Assembly: GCA_902556905.1 (NCBI GenBank)
Contig: CACDYK010000005.1
Coordinates: forward strand, 16,919-80,918
From: an uncultured Pelagibacteraceae bacterium
GTDB taxonomy: Bacteria; Pseudomonadota; Alphaproteobacteria; Pelagibacterales; Pelagibacteraceae
Direction: 5' to 3'
Length of the DNA: 64,000 bases
Shown here: one piece after another, positions 16,662 to 25,288 of the stretch
How the letters are laid out: each line of letters begins with the position of its first letter
Numbering within the stretch: the first letter of the stretch is position 1
The notes under the pieces: model-generated
Databases searched by the model: none
What the model saw: the letters and a program-made list of their open reading frames with translations, nothing else
Told to the model about the DNA's origin: nothing
Made by a program: the position numbers and the translations under genes

Positions 16662-17369
16662 TTAATTTCCTAAAAAAACTTTAGTAACTTTTTCATTATC
16701 GATTAGTTCTTCTGAATTTCCGTGTATAACTAATCTTCCACTTTCAAGCACATATCCTCTATCAGCCATACTAAGAGCTAATCTTACATTTTGTTCTACA
16801 AATAAAATTGAAATTCCCTCTTTAACAATATTTTTGAATATCTTTATCAAATCTTTCATGACCATGGGTGACAAACCTAAAAAAGGTTCATCAACCATTA
16901 ATAGTTTTGGTAAACCCATCATACCTCTTGCAATTGCAAGCATTTGTTGTTCACCCCCAGACATTGTTTTGGCAAGTTGATTTGATCTTGTCTCTAATTT
17001 TGGAAAAATTTTATATATTTTCTCTAATGAATTAGATAATTCATCTTTTGCTTTTGGATGCCAAGCACCAAGTAACAAATTTTGCTTTACTGTTAAGTGT
17101 GGAAAAACTCTTCTTCTTTCAAGCACATGTGAAATACCTAACTCAGTTCTTTTATAAGTTGGAATATTTGAAATTAAATTATTTTCAAAATTAATAGTAC
17201 CGTTCTTATGTTCCACTAAATTACTAATGGTATTTAAAATAGTGCTTTTACCAGAACCATTTGGACCAAGAAGAGCAACCATTTCCGCTTTATCTACGTT
17301 AATTGAAACGTCCCAAATAACCTGGAAATCATCATACAGAACATCAATGTTTTTAATATCAAGCAGCAT
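16662..17369 (-). CDS. livF: Branched-chain amino acid ABC transporter ATP-binding protein
   Basis: A 235-aa ABC ATPase of the LivF type. Walker A is LLGPNGSGKSTIL, the signature is TMSGGEQQMLAIARGM, Walker B is LLMVDEPFLGL, and the switch His region is replaced by the LivF-typical ISILFVEQNVRLAL. Its start overlaps livG by 11 bp and it is the last gene of livH-livM-livG-livF. The complex imports hydrophobic or other amino acids (HAAT family); substrate depends on the binding protein encoded divergently at 20112. Confidence 0.92.
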   Translation of the reverse strand: MLLDIKNIDVLYDDFQVIWDVSINVDKAEMVALLGPNGSGKSTILNTISNLVEHKNGTINFENNLISNIPTYKRTELGISHVLERRRVFPHLTVKQNLLLGAWHPKAKDELSNSLEKIYKIFPKLETRSNQLAKTMSGGEQQMLAIARGMMGLPKLLMVDEPFLGLSPMVMKDLIKIFKNIVKEGISILFVEQNVRLALSMADRGYVLESGRLVIHGNSEELIDNEKVTKVFLGN

Positions 17370-18081
17370 CGAAAGTTCCTAAGTATGAATCTATCACTAC
17401 TTTGTTTTTTTGAATCTCTTTTGGACTCCCAAAAGCAATACTTTTACCTTGATCCAAAGCTAAAACATTGTCAGAAATTTCCATGATTATATTAATGTTA
17501 TGTTCAATTGTGATTATGGTTACTCCAGTTTTTTTTAGTTTTTTTATAAGTTCAACCAAACTAGGAATTGTTTTTTGATCAACTCCACCTGTTACTTCGT
17601 CCATCAAAAGTAATTTTGGTTCTATTGCCATCGCTCTTGCCATCTCTAGTCTCTTTCTTTGCCCTGTTGATAGCTCTTTCGCAAAATGATGTCTCTTTTC
17701 AATCAAATCCACAAAGTCAATAATCTCAAGAGCCTTATCTCTAGCTTTTTTTATATTCTGCTCTTTAACAAAAGCACCAATCATAACGTTTTCAAGCAGA
17801 GTTTGATCAGCGAATGGTTTGAGTTTTTGAAAAGTTCTACCTACTCCTAAATTACTTATTTTATCAGGACTTAAACCAAAAATATTTTTTTCAAAAAAAT
17901 GTACCTTTCCACTATCAGCTTTTGTGTAACCTGTAATTAAATCAAATAAAGTTGACTTACCAGCACCATTAGGTCCAATAATTCCAAGTATACTTCCTTC
18001 ATCTACAGTAAATGAAATATTATCATTTGCTTTAATACCTCCAAAAGATCTACTTAAATTTTCTACTGACAATATTTTCAT
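17359..18081 (-). CDS. livG: Branched-chain amino acid ABC transporter ATP-binding protein
   Basis: A 240-aa ABC ATPase of the LivG type: Walker A GIIGPNGAGKSTLF, LivG-typical VGRTFQKLKPF after it, signature ELSTGQRKRLEMARAMA, Walker B LLLMDEVTGGV and the switch His in ITIEHNINIIMEI. Note LSTGQ in place of the commoner LSGGQ/LAYGQ, and Thr-Gly-Gly in the D-loop. The gene overlaps livM by 4 bp and livF by 11 bp. It forms the heterodimeric ATPase with LivF. Confidence 0.92.
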   Translation of the reverse strand: MKILSVENLSRSFGGIKANDNISFTVDEGSILGIIGPNGAGKSTLFDLITGYTKADSGKVHFFEKNIFGLSPDKISNLGVGRTFQKLKPFADQTLLENVMIGAFVKEQNIKKARDKALEIIDFVDLIEKRHHFAKELSTGQRKRLEMARAMAIEPKLLLMDEVTGGVDQKTIPSLVELIKKLKKTGVTIITIEHNINIIMEISDNVLALDQGKSIAFGSPKEIQKNKVVIDSYLGTFDAA

Positions 18082-19088
18082 CTTTGTTTCTTTCTTTCTA
18101 AAATATCTTTAGGAATGAAGGAAATGAGTCCGTTTGGTCTAAACACACAAATAATCATTAAAATTAATCCATATAAAATTAAATCAACTGCACCACCTGT
18201 TCCTCCCAAATATATTCTTGAGTATTCAGAAATTGGTATAAGAATAGATGCTCCAATAATAGGACCCCAAACATTTCCTATTCCACCGAGAACAGTGATT
18301 AATAAAACTATTATTGATATCTCAATATTAAATACTCTATCAGGATCAATAATTAAAATATATTGAGCAAACAAACTTCCCATTGGCGCCATGATCATTG
18401 CTGAGATTACATAAGCGATGATTTTATAATTTGATACATTAATACATAAACTCAAAGCTGCTTGCGGATCATCTCTAACAGCTCTTAATCGATAGCCCAA
18501 TTTAGACCTACTTAAAACCCATACAGCAAAAAAAGAAATTAAGAAAAAAACTAAAAAAATATAATAATAAGGAAGTTTACTTTTATGAAATTGAAGCGCT
18601 ATCCAAGAGTCTTCTGGGGTCATGGTAATCCATAAACCAGAGGCAGCACCTACTAAATCCCACCTTTGAAAAACTACTTGAAAACTTATTCCAATTAATA
18701 ATGTTGCAATCGCAAAATAGTGACCACTTAATCTTAACATTGGTATTCCAATTAAAACTGCAAAAACTCCTGAAATGAACATTCCAAAAAATATACTTAT
18801 CCAAGGTGTTATACCGTATTCCATATAAAAAAATGAGGTTGCGTACGCACCAATACCAAAGAACGCACCATGACCTAAGCTGATTTGGCCAGAAAAACCT
18901 GCTATCACATTCCACGATTGAGCCATAACCGCATGCATAAAAATCATTATAAATAAGTGAAGATAAAAAGAATTTAAGCCAACTAATGGTAAAACAAATA
19001 ATAGAACAACCAGGCCAACAATTATAGATATAACTTTATTATTTGTGTTCCAAAGTGGTTCAGATTTTGCTGCTATCAATTTATCCAT
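18078..19088 (-). CDS. livM: Branched-chain amino acid ABC transporter permease
   Basis: A 336-aa polytopic permease of the LivM family. The diagnostic HAVMAQSWNVIAGFSGQISLGHGAFFGIGAY is present near residue 55-85 (shown in part), followed by GIPMLRLSGHYFAIATL and SKLGYRLRAVRDDPQAALSLCINV, the cytoplasmic EAA-like coupling loop. The C-terminus has VLLITVLGGIGNVWGPIIGA. It overlaps livH by 1 bp and livG by 4 bp. With LivH it makes the membrane channel of an HAAT-family importer. Confidence 0.92.
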   Translation of the reverse strand: MDKLIAAKSEPLWNTNNKVISIIVGLVVLLFVLPLVGLNSFYLHLFIMIFMHAVMAQSWNVIAGFSGQISLGHGAFFGIGAYATSFFYMEYGITPWISIFFGMFISGVFAVLIGIPMLRLSGHYFAIATLLIGISFQVVFQRWDLVGAASGLWITMTPEDSWIALQFHKSKLPYYYIFLVFFLISFFAVWVLSRSKLGYRLRAVRDDPQAALSLCINVSNYKIIAYVISAMIMAPMGSLFAQYILIIDPDRVFNIEISIIVLLITVLGGIGNVWGPIIGASILIPISEYSRIYLGGTGGAVDLILYGLILMIICVFRPNGLISFIPKDILERKKQR

Positions 19089-19954
19089 TAATACCTGCCA
19101 AACAAACCTTGTGGTTTATAGATCACCACTAATAAATAAATTACAAAAACATATAAAAGTTTAAATGATGGATCTATTAGAAGGCCCCCCAAAGATTCTA
19201 CCAATCCAATTATAATTCCAGCATACAAACATCCTATAATGCTTCCAAACCCTCCAAGAGCAACTGCAACAAAGGCAAATAATGCAAAATTTATTCCAAC
19301 ATCTGTAAAAATGAAAAAATAATTAGCCATCATACCACCTGCTACTCCTACACAGCCAAGTCCTATTGCCCAACCTATTGCAAACATTTTATTTGAAGGT
19401 ATACCTAAAATTTCTGCTGCATGTCTGTCTTGAGCAGTTGCTTGAAGAGCTAAACCAGTTTCAGTTTTTGTTACAAATAAATATAACCCTATAAATGCCA
19501 TTAAACATACTAGACTTGCTATTAATTGTGGTTGACCGATAAAAAGAGAGCCAATTTCTAATCTACCCTCCAATAGAGGTTTATCTACATTTCTAAAATC
19601 AGGTGTCCAAAGTAACTGAGCGATTGATCTGATAAATATTGATAATCCAAATGTTGCACAAATTTGAATTAACATCTTAGCTTTTAAAATATATCTTATT
19701 AAAAAGTAGTGTGTAATTATTCCACAAAATGCCATTAACAAAATTGTTATTGGAATAGAAAAAATCGGATCTAAACCAAATAAGGACCATAACCAAAAAG
19801 AAGAAAACATAGATAGCATTAAATGCTCTCCATGAGCAAAATTAACTATTTCCATTAATCCAAATATTAAACTTAATCCTGCAGCTATAAGTGCATAGAT
19901 TAAACCCATCATTAATCCAGTTACTATAGCTTGAAGAATTATTTCAGAGGTCAT
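19088..19954 (-). CDS. livH: Branched-chain amino acid ABC transporter permease
   Basis: A 288-aa polytopic permease of the LivH family: GLMMGLIYALIAAGLSLIFGLMEIVNFAHGE (shown in part) at the N-terminus, TGLALQATAQDRHAAEILGI as the cytoplasmic coupling loop, and VALGGFGSIIGCLYAGIIIGLVE near the C-terminus. It is the first gene of the four-gene minus-strand operon. The 157-bp region to its right separates it from the divergent binding-protein gene and must hold the promoters for both. Confidence 0.92.
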   Translation of the reverse strand: MTSEIILQAIVTGLMMGLIYALIAAGLSLIFGLMEIVNFAHGEHLMLSMFSSFWLWSLFGLDPIFSIPITILLMAFCGIITHYFLIRYILKAKMLIQICATFGLSIFIRSIAQLLWTPDFRNVDKPLLEGRLEIGSLFIGQPQLIASLVCLMAFIGLYLFVTKTETGLALQATAQDRHAAEILGIPSNKMFAIGWAIGLGCVGVAGGMMANYFFIFTDVGINFALFAFVAVALGGFGSIIGCLYAGIIIGLVESLGGLLIDPSFKLLYVFVIYLLVVIYKPQGLFGRY

Positions 19955-19979
19955 TTTATTAATTTAGTAATGTATATAT

Positions 19980-20013
19980 AGATAAGTATATATTATATAT
20001 ATAAATCTTATCT
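19980..20013. promoter_or_regulatory. Inverted repeat between divergent livH and livK (possible operator)
   Basis: AGATAAG (19980-19986) and CTTATCT (20007-20013) form a perfect 7-bp inverted repeat, with alternating TATATA sequence between them. It lies in the only shared control region of the divergent transporter genes. It could be an operator or simply an AT-rich melting region; no regulator gene is adjacent. The rest of the 157-bp spacer shows only AT-rich sequence and the livK ribosome site GAGGGGA. Confidence 0.3.
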
Positions 20014-20111
20014 AGAATAATTCTTAACAATCATTACAAAGTAAATGATTGAATTGGTATCTCAGATAGTATTAAAATAATGTTTTAAAAAACAAATACG
20101 AGGGGAAATAA

Positions 20112-21368
20112 ATGAAAAAATTAATACTTTCAGTATTTACTTTTTTATCATTAGTTTGTGCACCTGTTTTAAGTTCTGCACAAGATGTTAAAATTGGAGT
20201 ACTGTATCCATTAACTGGTCCTGTAGCTCAAGTTGGTAAGGACGCAGTTGCAGCAGTTCAAACTGCTTTAGACATTATTAACAATAGTCACAATATTCCT
20301 GGAATGCCTTTAGCAAAAGATGCTGGTCTTAAAGGATTAGGTGGTGGAAAAATATCTATCGTTGTAGGCGACCATGGTGGAAAGCCTGATGTTGGTGTTG
20401 GTGAAACTGAAAAAATGTTAAATTCTGATAAGGTGCATGCGATGTTTGGTGCTTACTACTCATCTGTTACTGGTGCAGCTAGTCAAGTATCTGAAAGAGC
20501 AGGAATTCCTTGGGTTAATGGAGAGTCTACATCTCCTAAATTAACTACTAGAGGTTTTAAATATTTCTTTAGAGTTACACCTCATGATGGCGAATTTACT
20601 CAATTAATGTTTGAATTTATGAATGATTTTAACAAGAAAAATAGCAATAAGCTAAACACTCTTGGTATTATTCATGAGGACACTTTATGGGGATCAGATA
20701 GTGGTGGAACTCAAAACAAAATGGCTAAAGATCAAGGCTATAAAGTTATAGAAAAGATAAGTTATAAAGCAAAAACAACAACTTTAAGTTCTGAAGTACA
20801 AAGATTAAAAGCAAAAAACCCAGATGTTTTATTGCCTTCTTCTTATACTGCTGATGCATATTTATTTTTAAATACAGCAAAAGAACTTGATTATAACCCA
20901 AAACTTTTAGTTGCTCAAAATGCTGGTTACACAGATCCTAAATTTATAGCTACTATGGGAAGCAAAGCAGAAGGTGTGATTACAAGATCGCCTTTTAATA
21001 CTGACTTAGCAACTACTATCCCAATGATAGGAACTGTAAATGATCTTTTCAAAACGCATTCAGGTGGAAGAGATTTGTCTGATGTACCTGCTAGAGCATT
21101 TACTGGATTTATGGCTTTAGCTAATGCAATTAATAATGCAGGATCAACTGACCCTGAAAAAATTAGACAAGCTTTAGTTAATCTAGATATGTCATCAGAC
21201 TCATTAATTGTTCCATACAGAGGAATTAAATTTGGTGCTGATGGTCAAAATGAAAAAACAAGAGGTATTTTAATGCAAGTTCAAGGTGGAAAATACTGCA
21301 CTGTTTATCCATTTGAATTAGCTGCATGTAAATTACAGTACCCAATGCCTACTTGGGCACAAAAATAA
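20112..21368 (+). CDS. livK: Branched-chain amino acid-type ABC transporter substrate-binding protein
   Basis: A 418-aa periplasmic binding protein (Peripla_BP_6 / LivK-like). The signal peptide is MKKLILSVFTFLSLVCAPVLSSA with cleavage before QDVKIGVLYPLTGPVAQVGK, the family start. Other landmarks are GHGGKPDVG-like GDHGGKPDVGVGETEKML, AMFGAYYSSVTGAASQVSERAGIPWVNGES (shown in part), TRGFKYFFRVTPHDGEF and the late segment GADGQNEKTRGILMQVQGGKY. A strong ribosome site (GAGGGGAAATAA) precedes the ATG, which fits the high expression of binding proteins in marine oligotrophs. It is somewhat longer than LivJ/LivK of enterics, so the ligand need not be a branched-chain amino acid. Confidence 0.88.
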   Translation: MKKLILSVFTFLSLVCAPVLSSAQDVKIGVLYPLTGPVAQVGKDAVAAVQTALDIINNSHNIPGMPLAKDAGLKGLGGGKISIVVGDHGGKPDVGVGETEKMLNSDKVHAMFGAYYSSVTGAASQVSERAGIPWVNGESTSPKLTTRGFKYFFRVTPHDGEFTQLMFEFMNDFNKKNSNKLNTLGIIHEDTLWGSDSGGTQNKMAKDQGYKVIEKISYKAKTTTLSSEVQRLKAKNPDVLLPSSYTADAYLFLNTAKELDYNPKLLVAQNAGYTDPKFIATMGSKAEGVITRSPFNTDLATTIPMIGTVNDLFKTHSGGRDLSDVPARAFTGFMALANAINNAGSTDPEKIRQALVNLDMSSDSLIVPYRGIKFGADGQNEKTRGILMQVQGGKYCTVYPFELAACKLQYPMPTWAQK

Positions 21369-21382
21369 TTTTAAATATTATT

Positions 21383-21415
21383 AAAGGCGGTCATTAATTT
21401 GACCGCCTTTTTTTT
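21383..21415 (+). terminator. Intrinsic terminator after livK
   Basis: AAAGGCGGTCA (21383-21393), a 6-nt loop and TGACCGCCTTT (21400-21410) form a perfect 11-bp stem followed by a T-run. It lies 14 bp after the livK stop and isolates this single-gene transcript from terC. Confidence 0.95.
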
Positions 21416-21462
21416 ATACTTTTGATTGAATTATTAAAAATTTAAAATATTATTAAATTATA

Positions 21463-22077
21463 TTGATAGAAGAAGGCATAATATTACTCCAAATTATATT
21501 CATAGATATTATCTTAGCAGCAGATAATGCTATTATAATTGGTTTAATAGCTGCTAACTTTGTTCCAAAATATAGAAAACAAATAATTTTATGGGGTGTC
21601 GCTGGCGCTCTCGTCTTTAAAGTTATTTTTGCAATATTTGCTACTTATCTTTTTGAATTTTATTTCATAAAAATCTTAGGAGGGCTGCTTCTAATTTGGA
21701 TTGTTAATGATCTTAGAAAAGATTTAGTCGAGATGAAAAATAAGGTAAAGGCTCCAACAAAAAAATCTAAAGCACCATCTTATATACATAGTGTCTATAA
21801 AGTATTATTTGCAGATATCACGATTAGTTTTGATAATGTAATTGGAGTAGTTGGTGCAGCCAAAGGTTATTTTGGTTTTATGATTTTTGGTCTTGTTTTA
21901 TCTGTTGTTTTGACTGGTGCTCTTGCAACCTATATGGCAAATTATATACAAAAGCATATCTGGATTGCTTATGTAGGGCTAATCTTTATTTTAATAGTTG
22001 GCTTACAATTAATAATTGGTGGATTAGTTGATTTAGAAATACTTAAAATCAATGAGGAGTTTATTAAATATTTTTAA
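21463..22077 (+). CDS. TerC/YjbE family integral membrane protein
   Basis: A 204-aa polytopic protein of the TerC family. Two internally related acidic membrane motifs are present, DIILAADNAIIIG near residue 15 and DITISFDNVIGVVG near residue 120, as expected for the family's metal-linked repeats; a basic cytoplasmic loop (KNKVKAPTKKSKAP) separates the halves. Members are implicated in tellurite resistance and in manganese or other metal export to exoenzymes. The start is a TTG (21463): an in-frame stop lies three codons upstream and there is no in-frame ATG, so a non-ATG start is required. It ends exactly at the convergent panB end. Confidence 0.87.
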   Translation: MIEEGIILLQIIFIDIILAADNAIIIGLIAANFVPKYRKQIILWGVAGALVFKVIFAIFATYLFEFYFIKILGGLLLIWIVNDLRKDLVEMKNKVKAPTKKSKAPSYIHSVYKVLFADITISFDNVIGVVGAAKGYFGFMIFGLVLSVVLTGALATYMANYIQKHIWIAYVGLIFILIVGLQLIIGGLVDLEILKINEEFIKYF

Positions 22078-22851
22078 TTAGTAAGAGTGTTTTTTTAATG
22101 GAAACTTTTTACTTCTCACATCTCTAGCATAGCTACTTACAGCTTTTTTCATCTCTTTTCTAATATTTGAATACTTTTTAACAAATCTAAAATCTATTGA
22201 GTTAAGACCTATTAAATCATCAAATACTAAAATTTGCCCATCACAATTATTTGATGCCCCTATACCTATAGTTGGAATATTTATTTTTTTGGTAACTAAT
22301 TTTGCTAAAGATGTTTCTACACATTCTAATACAATTGAAAAAACTCCCGCAGACTGCAATAATTGTGCATCTTTTAAAATTTTATTTCTTTCTGAAATTT
22401 TCTTACCTTTAAATTTAAATGTTTTATCTGTTTGAGGTAAAAGACCCAAATGTCCCATAACAGGAATTTTATTTTTAACTAACATCTTAATTATTTGTAA
22501 AATTTTTTTACCACCTTCTAATTTTACCGCATCAGATTTTGTTTCTGACATAATTTTTTTTGCATTATTTAAAGCCTCTTTCGGATTTCTGTATGTATTA
22601 TGAGGCATATCAACTACCATTAAACTTTTTTTGACACCCATCCTTACACTTTTAGAATGTTCTATCATTGCATCTAATCTTACTTCTCTAGTTGACTTAT
22701 AATTATATAAAACTGAACCAAGAGAGTCTCCTACAAGGATAACATCACAAAAATTATCCAAAATAGTTGCAATATTTTTTGAGTAAGCTGTTAAGCTTAC
22801 AATCTTAGATTTGTTTTTCTTATCAATTAATTCAAGAATTTTTTTTTTCAT
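22078..22851 (-). CDS. panB: 3-methyl-2-oxobutanoate hydroxymethyltransferase
   Basis: A 257-aa PanB, which makes ketopantoate from alpha-ketoisovalerate and 5,10-methylene-THF, the first step of pantothenate synthesis. Motifs: ILVGDSLGSVLYNYKST (metal and substrate site), MVVDMPHNTYRNP, SDAVKLEGGKK, IPVMGHLGLLPQT, FSIVLECV with the catalytic Glu, and IPTIGIGASNNCDGQILVFDDLIG (shown in part). No panC or panD is adjacent. Incomplete pantothenate pathways are known in some SAR11; the window cannot settle that. The methylene-THF consumed here is produced by the glycine cleavage system encoded upstream. Confidence 0.95.
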   Translation of the reverse strand: MKKKILELIDKKNKSKIVSLTAYSKNIATILDNFCDVILVGDSLGSVLYNYKSTREVRLDAMIEHSKSVRMGVKKSLMVVDMPHNTYRNPKEALNNAKKIMSETKSDAVKLEGGKKILQIIKMLVKNKIPVMGHLGLLPQTDKTFKFKGKKISERNKILKDAQLLQSAGVFSIVLECVETSLAKLVTKKINIPTIGIGASNNCDGQILVFDDLIGLNSIDFRFVKKYSNIRKEMKKAVSSYARDVRSKKFPLKKHSY

Positions 22852-22855
22852 CGAC

Positions 22856-23275
22856 TTACCAAGAGCCGGTATTTTCCATTGAAGCCCATGGTTCTTTGGG
22901 TTCTAAATTCCCTTCTTGAAGAATTTCTATTGAAATTTTGTCTGGAGATCTAACAAATGCCATATGTCCATCACGTGGCGGTCTATTAATAGTATAGCCC
23001 ATATCCATTAATCTTTGACAAGTTTCATAAATATTATCCACTCTATAAGCTAGATGGCCAAAATTTCTTGAACCTTCACCAAGCTCATCACCATCCCAAT
23101 TATATGTTAATTCAATTTCTGCTTTTTCATCATTTGGGGCAGCAAGAAAAATTAGAGTAAATCTACCCTTTTCATATTCCATACGTCTTGTTTCTTTTAA
23201 ACCCAACCCTTCACAAAAAAACCGTAATGAATCTTCGACATTTTTAATTCTGATCATTGTGTGTAAATATTTCAT
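22856..23275 (-). CDS. Glyoxalase I-like VOC protein (lactoylglutathione lyase type)
   Basis: A 139-aa single VOC-domain protein close to glyoxalase I. Metal-ligand positions are conserved: His in KYLHTMIRIKNVEDS, Glu in AEIELTYNWD, His in NFGHLAYRVDNIYET and Glu in KISIEILQEG. It would convert the hemithioacetal of methylglyoxal and glutathione to lactoylglutathione. The gene lies between panB (4-bp gap) and guaA (23-bp gap) on the same strand. VOC enzymes vary in substrate, but the whole-length match to the GloA pattern makes this the best call. Confidence 0.85.
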   Translation of the reverse strand: MKYLHTMIRIKNVEDSLRFFCEGLGLKETRRMEYEKGRFTLIFLAAPNDEKAEIELTYNWDGDELGEGSRNFGHLAYRVDNIYETCQRLMDMGYTINRPPRDGHMAFVRSPDKISIEILQEGNLEPKEPWASMENTGSW

Positions 23276-23298
23276 ATAAATAATTTATAGTTACAAAA

Positions 23299-24861
23299 CT
23301 ATTCTAATTCAATAGTGCTTGGTGGTTTTGAGGTAACATCATAAACAACTCTATTAATACCTCTTATGCTATTCACTATTTGATTGGAAATTGTTTCCAT
23401 AAAAGGCTTTTTAAACTCATAAAAATCCGCAGTCATTCCATCTTCTGATGTAATTGCCCTTAACAAACATAAATATTCATAAGTACGGTTATCACCCATA
23501 ACACCTACAGTTTTTACAGGTAGTAAAGCAGCATAAGCCTGCCAAATCTTATGATATAAACCATGATCCTTTAAAGCTTGAATAAAATAATAATCAGCTT
23601 CTTTAAGTATTTTTATTTTATCATCAGTAATTAAGCCTGGCATTCTAATTGCCAAACCAGGTCCTGGAAAAGGATGTCTTGAAATAATATCTTTACTTAA
23701 ATTTAATTCTAAGCCTAATTTTCTAACTTCATCTTTAAATAAAAACTTTAAAGGTTCTACAAGTTTTAATTTCATTTTTTTTGGAAGTCCACCAACATTA
23801 TGGTGGGATTTAATTTTAGATGTTTGACTTCCCGTTACAGATTTACTTTCAATTAAATCTGGGTAAAGAGTTCCTTGAGCTAAAAATTTTACATTTTTTA
23901 TTTTTTTTGCATATCTTTCAAATATTTTAATAAATAGATTGCCAATAATTTTTCTTTTTTTTTCAGGATCAGAAACATTTTGAAGTTTTTTTATAAATTC
24001 TCTTTCCGCATTTACATAAATTAAATTCATCTTTAATTGCTTCTTAAAAGTCTGCACAACCTGTACTTCTTCATTTTTTCTCAAAAGACCAGTGTTAACA
24101 AAAATACAATACAATTTTTTTCCAATAGCCTTATTTAGTAATTGAGCTACAACACTACTATCAACACCTCCAGATAAAGCACAGATAACTTTCTCTGAAC
24201 CAATTTGATCTTTGACTTCTTTTATAAGTTGAATTTTTTGATTTTTGGAAGACCAGTTTCGTTTAATTTTACAAATCAAAAAAATAAAATTATTAATTAA
24301 TTTTTTACCATTTTCAGTATGAGTAACTTCTGGATGAAATTGTATGCCATAAAAATTTTTTTTTTTATTTTCAACGATAGCAAATTTTGAATTGGTACTT
24401 GAAGCAATTACTTTAAAGTTTTTTGGAAGTTTTGATACTTGATCGGCATGACTCATCCAAACTTTTTTAAATTTTTGTTTGTTAAAGAAATTTTTAATCA
24501 AAAGACTTTCATTTTTTTTATGTATATTTGCTAATCCAAATTCACGATGTTTAGATTGTTTTACTCTTCCTCCATTTAGCTTAGAAAGAATTTGATGACC
24601 AAAACAAATTCCTAGAATTGGAATACTTAAATTTATAATTTTTTTATCAAATGAATATTTGTTTATTTGATAAACATTTAGTGGACCACCTGATAAAATA
24701 ATTCCTTTAATTGTTTGATCGATATCCTTTAATTTAATTTTTTTATGACTTTTAATCTCAGAAAAAACTCCTAATTCTCTTATTCTTCTGGCAATTAATT
24801 GAGTAAATTGTGAACCAAAATCTATGATTAAGATTTTATCAAGATTTTGATCAAGACTCAT
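23299..24861 (-). CDS. guaA: GMP synthase (glutamine-hydrolysing)
   Basis: A 520-aa enzyme converting XMP to GMP with glutamine as nitrogen donor. The N-terminal class I amidotransferase has [10 protein letters not shown], the nucleophile Cys in [11 protein letters not shown] and the His/Glu pair in [14 protein letters not shown]. The ATP pyrophosphatase P-loop is [15 protein letters not shown], and the C-terminal dimerisation domain ends in [17 protein letters not shown]. It overlaps the upstream TPR gene by 11 bp and belongs to the same minus-strand operon as guaB, so the last two steps to GMP are co-transcribed. Confidence 0.97.
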   Translation of the reverse strand: MSLDQNLDKILIIDFGSQFTQLIARRIRELGVFSEIKSHKKIKLKDIDQTIKGIILSGGPLNVYQINKYSFDKKIINLSIPILGICFGHQILSKLNGGRVKQSKHREFGLANIHKKNESLLIKNFFNKQKFKKVWMSHADQVSKLPKNFKVIASSTNSKFAIVENKKKNFYGIQFHPEVTHTENGKKLINNFIFLICKIKRNWSSKNQKIQLIKEVKDQIGSEKVICALSGGVDSSVVAQLLNKAIGKKLYCIFVNTGLLRKNEEVQVVQTFKKQLKMNLIYVNAEREFIKKLQNVSDPEKKRKIIGNLFIKIFERYAKKIKNVKFLAQGTLYPDLIESKSVTGSQTSKIKSHHNVGGLPKKMKLKLVEPLKFLFKDEVRKLGLELNLSKDIISRHPFPGPGLAIRMPGLITDDKIKILKEADYYFIQALKDHGLYHKIWQAYAALLPVKTVGVMGDNRTYEYLCLLRAITSEDGMTADFYEFKKPFMETISNQIVNSIRGINRVVYDVTSKPPSTIELE

Positions 24862-25288
24862 TTTCTGGTTCTATATTTTTAAGAGACTTTTGAATTTCAT
24901 CATTTTCATTACATAGTTTTTCACAAACTTTTATAAATGTTTGAGAAAGATCTTTAACTTTTGAGTAATTTGATTTCTTTAAAGCTATTTTCATCAGCAT
25001 TAAAATAACTTCCTCATTATTTGGTTCTATCAATAATGCTGTATCCAAATTATATTCTTCTTTTCTCTGATTTTCTTCATGGTTGTAAATTTTTGCTAAG
25101 TATAGGTAAGATTTAGCGTCTTTTGGGTTAAATACTATATTTCGTTCTAACAAAAATCTTGCATCATCATATTCTTTGACTTCATACATTTTTATTGCCT
25201 CTTTAAAAAAATTTTCATTACCTAATGCAGTGGTTGCACCAAGCATTGAAAAATATATTAAGGTAATTAATTTAAAAATTTTATTCAT
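24851..25288 (-). CDS. Secreted TPR-like protein between guaB and guaA
   Basis: A 145-aa protein with a hydrophobic N-terminus ([23 protein letters not shown]) likely acting as a signal peptide, then TPR-like helices: [42 protein letters not shown] (shown in part) and a second unit around [20 protein letters not shown] Cys pair ([10 protein letters not shown]) lies near the C-terminus. It overlaps guaB by 1 bp and guaA by 11 bp, so it is embedded in the GMP-synthesis operon, but nothing in its sequence ties it to purine metabolism. Function unknown. Confidence 0.78.
   Translation of the reverse strand: MNKIFKLITLIYFSMLGATTALGNENFFKEAIKMYEVKEYDDARFLLERNIVFNPKDAKSYLYLAKIYNHEENQRKEEYNLDTALLIEPNNEEVILMLMKIALKKSNYSKVKDLSQTFIKVCEKLCNENDEIQKSLKNIEPENES

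Noticed and set aside
18583-18915. 110-aa minus-strand ORF inside livM
   Set aside because: Same-strand alternative frame of livM, Trp/Cys-rich out-of-frame composition, no start signal.
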